Shown one piece after another: positions 58,887 to 64,000 of a DNA stretch of 64,000 bases; within the stretch, counting starts at the first letter, position 1; each line of letters begins with the position of its first letter. The stretch covers positions 176,526 through 240,525 of the forward strand of contig NZ_FZNR01000013.1 in assembly GCF_900188005.1 (NCBI RefSeq), written 5' to 3'. The notes beneath the pieces were generated by a model. That model saw nothing but the letters and a program-made list of their open reading frames with translations, did no database searches and was not told the DNA's origin. The DNA is from Actinoplanes regularis. Lineage in GTDB: Bacteria; Actinomycetota; Actinomycetes; Mycobacteriales; Micromonosporaceae. The position numbers and the translations under genes were made by a program.

Positions 58887-61010
58887 TCACTCTCTGTTAA
58901 GCAACATTTCGAACCAGACGGTGGAACCACGGACCGTGGGATCGGTTCCCCAGGAGTCGCTCAACTCCTCGATCAGACCGAGCCCGCGGCCCCGGCTGGC
59001 GAGCGTGTCCGTCTGCGCCCTGATCACGCTGCCACGGGTGCCGGTGTCGGCCACCGACACCAGCAACCGCTCCGCGTTCAGATCGATGTGCACCTGCGCC
59101 GGGGTGCCGGCGTGCAGCAGCGCGTTCGTGGTCAGCTCGCTGGTGCAGAGGATCGCCGCGCTGATCACCGCCTCGGGTGCCTGCCACTCCCGCAGACGGG
59201 CGGACATCCACTGCCGGACCCGGCTCGGACCGGTCGGCTCGGCCGCCACGTGCATGGTCGCGGACCGGCTCAGGGCGAGGGCGTGCTCGACCGCGAGCAC
59301 CGCCACGTCGTCGTCGGTGGTGCCCTCGACGGCCGCGGTGGCCAGCGAGCACATGTTCCGCGGATCACCGCTGGCCGATCCCGCCGCCGCCGCGACGAGG
59401 GCGTCCAGCCCGGCGTTCAGCGTCCGGCCGCGGCGTTCGACGACACCGTCGCTGTACATGAGGATCGTGTCGCCCGGCTCCAGCGTCAGCGATCCGGTCT
59501 GCCAGCGGCCGCCCAGGCCGAGCGGGGCACCCGGGGGGACCTTGACCAGTTCGGCGCTGGCCGGCTCACCGGCCAGCCCGGCGCGGCGCAGCACCGGTGG
59601 CGGATGGCCGGCGCTGGCCAGCGTGATCGTCCCGTCCGACGGGTCCAGCACGCCGTAGACCACGGTCACGAAGATCTCCTCGTTCCGCGACTCCGCCCCC
59701 AGCGAGCCGACCAGCCGGTCCAACCCGGACAGCACGCTCGGCGGGGCGGGATCGGTCAGCGCGAGCGCGCGCAGTGCGGCTCGGACCTGACCCATCACCG
59801 CGGCGGCCCGCACGTCGTGCCCGGCCACGTCGCCGAGCACCATGGCCAGCCGGCCGTCGGTGAGCCGGAACGCGTCGTAGAAGTCGCCGCCCGCGGCGTT
59901 GCCGTCGACGCCAACGTCGTAGCGCGCGGCGATGCGGAAGGTGTCCAGCTCGGGCAGGTGCTCGGGCAGCATGCTGCGCTGCAGCAGCTGGGCGGTGCCG
60001 TGCTGGGCCTCGAACCGGCGGGCCCGCTCCGCGGCCTGCGCGACCAGCTCGGCGGCGGCCCGCAGCAGGGCCCGCTCGGCCGGGAGCCAGATGTGAGCAC
60101 GGCGGAAACCCATGGTCAGGGCGCCGCGCACGGAAGCGGTGCGAAGGGGGAGGGCGGCCAGCGACCGTACGCGTCTCTCGTGTCTGTCCTGCGCGACCTC
60201 GGCCAGCGGCTCGCCGTCGGCGACGAACGACGCCCGGCCCGTCTCGGCCGCTGCCACCAGCGGCGCCGCGGGGTCGGCGCTCACGCGCCGCCAGACCGGC
60301 GGAAGACGTTCGTCCGCCTCGTCCAGCATCTCGCCGCGGATCCGGCGCACGAAACGGTACGCACTGCCGTCGTCCACCGCGAGGACGCAATGATCAAGAT
60401 CAAAAGAGGTCATGGCGTACGCCAGCACGACGCGCGTGACATCGTCGATGGTGAGTGCGCCGGCCAGCCGCGCGGTCAGCTCGCCGAGGCTCTGCAGCCG
60501 GTGGACGACCTGGGTGGTCTCCGCGGCCACGGTCAGCACCCCGGCGATCGCGCCCCGCGAGTCACGCACCACCGAGTGCCCGCGGGTGTAGAACGCCGGC
60601 TCCGCCCCGCCCGGTCGCAGCGTCACCTGGCTCTCCGGCTCCAGCACGGGCTGACCCGTGCGGAACACCCGGCCGATCACGTCGCTCATCCCGGGTTGAT
60701 CCCAGGCCTCGTCGAACGCCTGCGCCGCGGGCCGGCCCAGTGCCGCCGGGTGCCGGCCGCCGAGCACCTCCGCATACGCGTCGTTGTAGAGCACCAGGCA
60801 GTCGGGGCCGCAGAGGAGCATCATCGGCAGCGGGGACTCCAGCACCAGATCGACGGCCGCGCGCACCGCGCTGTCCCAGCGATCGATCGGACCGAGCGAG
60901 GTGCGCGACCAGTCGAAGGCGTGCACCAGGGGTGCGCATCTCTTGGCGCCCGCGGATTGCACGGGCAGCGTGGAGATGGCTGACGGGCGTGCAGCTCCCG
61001 AGCCGACCAT
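58887..61010 (-). CDS. PAS/GAF/SpoIIE-type phosphatase with HATPase domain, 707 aa
   Basis: Order of domains: PAS-like (residues about 45-165, LCGPDCLVLYNDAYAEVLGG), GAF-like (170-335), SpoIIE PP2C phosphatase (350-560, with YDVGVDGNAAGGDFYDAF and LGDVAGHDVRAAAVM), and a C-terminal HATPase_c_2 anti-sigma kinase domain (575-705, CTSELTTNALLHAG and DTGTRGSV). It would control anti-sigma/anti-anti-sigma partners by phosphorylation switching. No partner genes are nearby, so the pathway cannot be named. Confidence 0.92.
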   Translation of the reverse strand: MVGSGAARPSAISTLPVQSAGAKRCAPLVHAFDWSRTSLGPIDRWDSAVRAAVDLVLESPLPMMLLCGPDCLVLYNDAYAEVLGGRHPAALGRPAAQAFDEAWDQPGMSDVIGRVFRTGQPVLEPESQVTLRPGGAEPAFYTRGHSVVRDSRGAIAGVLTVAAETTQVVHRLQSLGELTARLAGALTIDDVTRVVLAYAMTSFDLDHCVLAVDDGSAYRFVRRIRGEMLDEADERLPPVWRRVSADPAAPLVAAAETGRASFVADGEPLAEVAQDRHERRVRSLAALPLRTASVRGALTMGFRRAHIWLPAERALLRAAAELVAQAAERARRFEAQHGTAQLLQRSMLPEHLPELDTFRIAARYDVGVDGNAAGGDFYDAFRLTDGRLAMVLGDVAGHDVRAAAVMGQVRAALRALALTDPAPPSVLSGLDRLVGSLGAESRNEEIFVTVVYGVLDPSDGTITLASAGHPPPVLRRAGLAGEPASAELVKVPPGAPLGLGGRWQTGSLTLEPGDTILMYSDGVVERRGRTLNAGLDALVAAAAGSASGDPRNMCSLATAAVEGTTDDDVAVLAVEHALALSRSATMHVAAEPTGPSRVRQWMSARLREWQAPEAVISAAILCTSELTTNALLHAGTPAQVHIDLNAERLLVSVADTGTRGSVIRAQTDTLASRGRGLGLIEELSDSWGTDPTVRGSTVWFEMLLNRE

Positions 61011-61534
61011 GCGGAAAGCCTATCCCGAGTGGGCCGTTTGTACGATGCCGTACCAGCCGACCATCCGATTCTTGACGTTCTGCGTGATGTGACCCGCGAT
61101 TCGCATCGCGGTGTGTAATCATCTCGTCCGATCTGCGTATTACTTGATCACTTAGGGCCGCCGCTTCCGTGATTGGGTGATCACGTGACGTGGCGGCCTT
61201 CCTGGTCGGTGGCCGTCGACCGCTCGGGAACTGCCGGGTCCGCGCGGGTTGTCGATCGTCGCGATCGAGCAGCCGACCGTTCGGGAGCTGCCGGGTCCGT
61301 GCGACCTGTCGACGATCGCGGCCGGGCCGCCGCGCGCGCCCGTGGCCGGGGCTCGCTTGTGAGTCGTCGGGTCCGCCGAACGAGTGCCCTATAGCAGGAA
61401 ATCCTGCTCTTTACGGGGCTTTCGGCAATCTGATCGTCGCCCCACTGTCCACACCGCGAGGTTTTGTCGGGGGCGAGTGATAGACCCGAGTCCTAAGGTT
61501 TCGGGCAAGGCGACGAGACGGCGGAGGATGACGG
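61011..61534. other. Intergenic region with a short duplication
   Basis: About 520 bases between divergent genes, holding both promoters. The left part is AT-rich around 61100-61170. A 57-base direct duplication lies at 61218-61325. Open frames across it lack a ribosome site. A palindrome CGATCG-TCG-CGATCG occurs at 61253-61267. I see no RNA gene. Confidence 0.5.
61218..61325 (+). repeat. 57-bp direct duplication
   Basis: Two copies start with GACCGCTCGGGAACTGCCGG and GACCGTTCGGGAGCTGCCGG at 61218 and 61275; they differ at scattered positions. The duplication is intergenic and non-coding as far as I can judge. Confidence 0.75.
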
Positions 61535-63457
61535 ATGACCGGTGACGGGTTGAGCCGTGGACTCAGCGACATGTGGCGATCGCTGGTCCTCCATGTGCCA
61601 GTCGCGCTGGCGTTCCTCGCCGTGCTCCTGGTGGGCTGGTTGCTGGCCCGGCTGGCTCGCACGGTGACGGCGAAAGCGCTGCGCCGGATCGGTCTGGGGC
61701 GTGCCGTCGAGCGGAGCGCGGCGGGCCGCCTGCTGCGCGGCACCGATCCGGTCGCGCTCTGCGCGGGCCTGGCCTATTGGGCGGTTCTGCTGATCGCGCT
61801 GCAGCTCGCCTTCGGCCTCTGGGGGCCGAACCAGGTGAGTACCCTGCTCAACTCGCTCATCGCCTGGCTCCCGCAGGCCTTCATCGCGATCGTGATCGTG
61901 GCGGCCGCCGTTGCCGTCGCCGGTGCCGCGCACGATCTGATCCGCAATGCTCTCGGCGATCTCGGCTATGCCCGGGTGCTCGCCAAGGCGGTCGCCGCGG
62001 TGATCGTCACGCTCGGCGTGATCGCCGGTCTGGACCAGGTCGGCATCGCCACCACGGTCACCCGTCCTCTGCTGATCACGGTCCTGGCCACCGTGGCCGG
62101 CGTGATCGTCGTGGGCGTCGGCGGCGGTCTGATCCGGCCCATGCAGCACCGCTGGGAGGTATGGCTGGACCGCGCGGCGGTCGAGTCGGCGGCGATCCGG
62201 GAGCAGGCCCGAGCACATGCGGAGGAGCGTGCCCGTCAGGCCGCCGCCCGCGCTGAGGAGGCTCGCCGCGCGGAGGAGGCGCGCAGGGAGGCCGAACGCC
62301 GAGCCGAAGAGGCCCGCAAGGAGGAGGCCCGCCGTGCCGAAGAGGCTCGCAAGGAGGAGGCCCGCCGAGCCGAAGAGGCCCGCCGTGCGGAGGAAGCTCG
62401 TCGTGCCGAGGAGGCCCGCCGTGCGGAGGAAGCTCGTCGTGCCGAAGAGGCACGTCGTGCCGAGGAAGCCCGCCGTGCGGAAGAGGCACGCCGCAAGGAG
62501 GAGGCCCGCCGAGCCGAAGAGGCCCGCCTTGCCGAGGAAGCTCGCCGTGCGGAAGAAGCCCGCCAGGCTGACGAGCGGCGGCGTGCCGAGGATGCTCGTC
62601 GTGCGGAGGAGGTCCGCCGGGCCGAGGAGCAGCGGCGGGCGGAGCAGGAGCGCCGGGGCGCGGGCCTGGTGGAGTCTCAGGACGAGGAGACCCAGGTGAT
62701 CGCCGCTCCGGAGGAGGACTCGCTCCACTTCATCCCAGGCTTCGGCCGCGGCGAATTCGCTTCAGGGCATGGCCGTGACGACGAGCCGACGGACCCGCGA
62801 CCGGAGCCAGGCGGTGCCGCGATGATCAAGCCGGGCGTTCGGCCCTCCAGCGACGGCCGTCAAGATTCGGAGATCGGTACGGAATCTGCCGCCGTCATCT
62901 CCAGTCGCCTGAGCGCCACGCCTGCGGGTTCCGGCGACGACGAAGCGACTGTGGTCACGGAGCCTTCCGGAAGCGACGAGGCCACTGTGGTCATAGAGCC
63001 CTCTGGTAGTGACGGGACCACCGTGCTCACGAAGCCATCCGGGAGCGACGAGGCCACTGTGGCCATGGAGCCATCTGGGAGTGGCGAGACGACCGGGGTC
63101 ACGGAGCCGTCTGAGAGTGGCGAGACGACCGGGGTCACGAAGCCGTCTGGGAGTGGCGAGACGACCGGGGTCACGAAGCCATCTGGGAATGACGAGACGA
63201 CTGTGGTCGTGGAGCCGTCCGGGAGTGATGAGATCACGGTCGTCAATGACAGGACCGATTCCGGGGACGAGACCACGCTGATCACCCGTGGTTCGGAGGA
63301 TGAGGAGACGACCGTGATCCGCTCTCCGGGGCCGGAGGAGGCGGTGTCGATCGAGGAAACCGATGACGGCGATCGCACCCAGATCGTCCCGCTTCCCCGC
63401 TCCGGTCGGGCCGGTTCAGGGCGGGCCGGTTCGGACGGGACCGGCTCGAGCGGGTAG
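61535..63457 (+). CDS. MscS-like membrane protein with charged helix and Thr-rich repeats, 640 aa
   Basis: Five hydrophobic helices in residues 20-200 (21-42, 71-97, 112-136, 148-171, 176-199) resemble MscS/CmpX-type channels, but the cytoplasmic beta domain of MscS is missing. Residues 229-375 are an almost pure Glu-Ala-Arg repeat (period six, EEARRA), predicted to be a long single alpha helix or coiled coil. Residues 474-569 hold eight copies of a 12-residue repeat (EPSGSDEATV type). The tail ends in acidic Thr motifs (DETTLIT, EETTVIR, DRTQIVP). RBS is weak. Confidence 0.82.
   Translation: MTGDGLSRGLSDMWRSLVLHVPVALAFLAVLLVGWLLARLARTVTAKALRRIGLGRAVERSAAGRLLRGTDPVALCAGLAYWAVLLIALQLAFGLWGPNQVSTLLNSLIAWLPQAFIAIVIVAAAVAVAGAAHDLIRNALGDLGYARVLAKAVAAVIVTLGVIAGLDQVGIATTVTRPLLITVLATVAGVIVVGVGGGLIRPMQHRWEVWLDRAAVESAAIREQARAHAEERARQAAARAEEARRAEEARREAERRAEEARKEEARRAEEARKEEARRAEEARRAEEARRAEEARRAEEARRAEEARRAEEARRAEEARRKEEARRAEEARLAEEARRAEEARQADERRRAEDARRAEEVRRAEEQRRAEQERRGAGLVESQDEETQVIAAPEEDSLHFIPGFGRGEFASGHGRDDEPTDPRPEPGGAAMIKPGVRPSSDGRQDSEIGTESAAVISSRLSATPAGSGDDEATVVTEPSGSDEATVVIEPSGSDGTTVLTKPSGSDEATVAMEPSGSGETTGVTEPSESGETTGVTKPSGSGETTGVTKPSGNDETTVVVEPSGSDEITVVNDRTDSGDETTLITRGSEDEETTVIRSPGPEEAVSIEETDDGDRTQIVPLPRSGRAGSGRAGSDGTGSSG
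62240..62650 (+). repeat. 18-bp repeat array encoding EEARRA in the MscS-like gene
   Basis: About twenty copies of an 18-base unit, in many slightly different synonymous versions such as GCCGAGGAAGCCCGCCGT, encode AEEARR. Variation is mostly synonymous or Lys/Arg, so the helix character is kept. Confidence 0.9.
62954..63241 (+). repeat. 36-bp repeat array (eight units) in the MscS-like gene
   Basis: Eight in-frame 36-base units encode 12 residues each, consensus V(T/I)(E/K)PSGSDE(A/T)T(V/G). The unit pattern stays in frame, and the last copies diverge. Confidence 0.9.
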
Positions 63458-63881
63458 GCAGGCTGGAGCCGGCCTGCGTCAGCCGGATGAGCTGGACGGC
63501 AGGCTGGATCCCGGGGGAACCGGCGTCAGCCGGGGTGGGCTCGACTGCGGTCTGGTCCGGAGGCAGCCGGCCTCGGACGGAGTGGACGGCGCGTTGATCC
63601 GGGAGCACTTGGCGGCCTGTACAGCGGACGGCGCCGTTGGGTCCGGCAGCAGCTGGTGTTGGGTGGGGCGGGCTGGTCCGGGTGCAGGCGGCGTCGGTGG
63701 AGTGGACGGCGCGTTGGTCCGGGAGCACCTGGCGGCCTGTACAGCGGACGGCACCGTTGGGTCCGGCAGCAGCCGGCGTTGGGTGGGCTGGGCCCGGGTC
63801 CAGGCGGCGTCGGTGGAGTGGACGGCGCGCTGGGCCCGGGAGCAGCTGGCGTCGGGCAGAGTGGGCTGGACGGCGCGGTGG
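63458..63881. other. Repeat-filled intergenic region
   Basis: Between the MscS-like gene and a convergent partial gene lies a region built from tandem repeats (63584-63860, listed separately) and degenerate earlier copies (63470-63583). Open frames on either strand have Gly/Ala/Arg-rich random composition without ribosome sites, so I call no gene here. Confidence 0.6.
63584..63860 (+). repeat. About 116-120-bp tandem repeat
   Basis: Units begin at GGACGGCGCG at 63584, 63704 and 63820; the first two full units are 120 and 116 bases long with most positions shared (GGCGGCCTGTACAGCGGACG is found in both), and the third is partial. The length differences break any reading frame. Confidence 0.85.
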
Positions 63882-64000
63882 TCAGCGTGGGGCGGGGAGC
63901 GTGCTGGCGAGCAGGCAGACCGCGAGGAGGCGGCGCAGCACCCAGTCGTTCTGGGACCAGTCGATCTCGCCCTCGGGGGCGATCCAGCCGTGCTGGTAGG
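63882..64000 (-). CDS. Partial CDS, C-terminal end of an unknown protein
   Basis: A reverse-strand frame enters from the right window edge and ends with TGA at 63882-63884. The 39 residues visible read ...YQHGWIAPEGEIDWSQNDWV... and end in a hydrophobic basic segment LRRLLAVCLLASTLPAPR. Third-position GC is strong, so it is coding. The family is not recognisable from this much. Confidence 0.7.
   Translation of the reverse strand, partial: YQHGWIAPEGEIDWSQNDWVLRRLLAVCLLASTLPAPR

Noticed and set aside
61173..61394. Forward ORF of 73 codons in the 61-kb gap
   Set aside because: No ribosome site, and consists largely of the 57-bp duplication with Arg/Gly/Ala-rich content.
62236..62496. Reverse-strand frame RRASSA-repeat, and forward alternative frames, in the 62-kb repeat
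   Set aside because: Complement of the EEARRA array; no ribosome site or known product.
63637..63999. Forward ORF of 120 codons at the right edge
   Set aside because: Spans tandem repeats and lies antisense to the clearly coding reverse-strand C-terminus at 63882-64000.
1..64000. tRNA, rRNA, IS element or phage genes
   Set aside because: I looked for tRNA-like folds, transposase motifs and integrase genes and found none that I could support.

Overview
The sequence is very GC-rich, uses GTG and TTG starts freely, has G/C at most third codon positions, and carries typical actinomycete families: DesK/NarL-type two-component pairs, SpoIIE-type phosphatases, TreX-TreY-TreZ, PAC2, Clp-N proteins and an XRE regulator. 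This points to a soil actinomycete, most likely a member of the Micromonosporaceae (Actinoplanes-like). The taxonomic call is an inference from gene content, not from a marker gene.

Layout. 0-7.5 kb holds small hypotheticals (one DUF4259), a membrane-anchored beta-propeller protein, a PPOX-type flavin protein and a two-component system (HK/RR) divergent from an MMPL exporter (7.6-9.8 kb). 9.8-15.3 kb has a secreted matrixin-like protease, an esterase, a PAC2 protein, a secreted Fn3-like protein, a CPA1 Na+/H+ antiporter and a UBP zinc-finger protein. 15.4-21.6 kb is an overlapping glgX/treX-treY-treZ operon making trehalose from glycogen. 21.7-28 kb has YidD, an anchored solute-binding protein with a polytopic partner (GlnH/GlnX-like), a PP2C phosphatase and a GGDEF-EAL protein. 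28.2-31.2 kb is an HrpB-type helicase. 31.4-42 kb is a purine/ureide catabolic region: uraD, uraH, uricase, 8-oxoguanine deaminase, malate synthase, a citrate-lyase-like protein, allantoinase and allantoicase. 42-48.8 kb has a PCMT-like methyltransferase, a second HK/RR pair, a phospholipase D, a tiny membrane protein, a methyltransferase and an M29 aminopeptidase.

48.8-57.8 kb is the most unusual part. It contains two HTH/Clp-N loci, one split and one fused. Both have leaderless promoters embedded in the same GTCAAC...GTTGAC palindromes. A MarR gene and a pirin gene 6 kb apart share 14-bp operators. A decayed pirin fragment at 51.87-51.98 kb, with the intact pirin gene, brackets an accessory island. 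The island holds an XRE-TPR regulator divergent from a compact operon with two very small ORFs (57 and 28 codons), a JmjC/cupin oxygenase, a small AWH...HT..Y protein ending in CCPPNPGI, and an APH-fold kinase. This looks like a candidate peptide-modification system.

57.9-64 kb has a VOC protein, a large PAS/GAF/SpoIIE phosphatase, and an MscS-like membrane protein with a long charged helix and an eight-fold 12-residue Thr-rich repeat. The right edge cuts a reverse-strand gene.

A recurring theme is minisatellite-like expansion, both inside genes (the GGDEF-EAL protein, HrpB, the MscS-like protein) and between genes (28.05, 61.2 and 63.6 kb).
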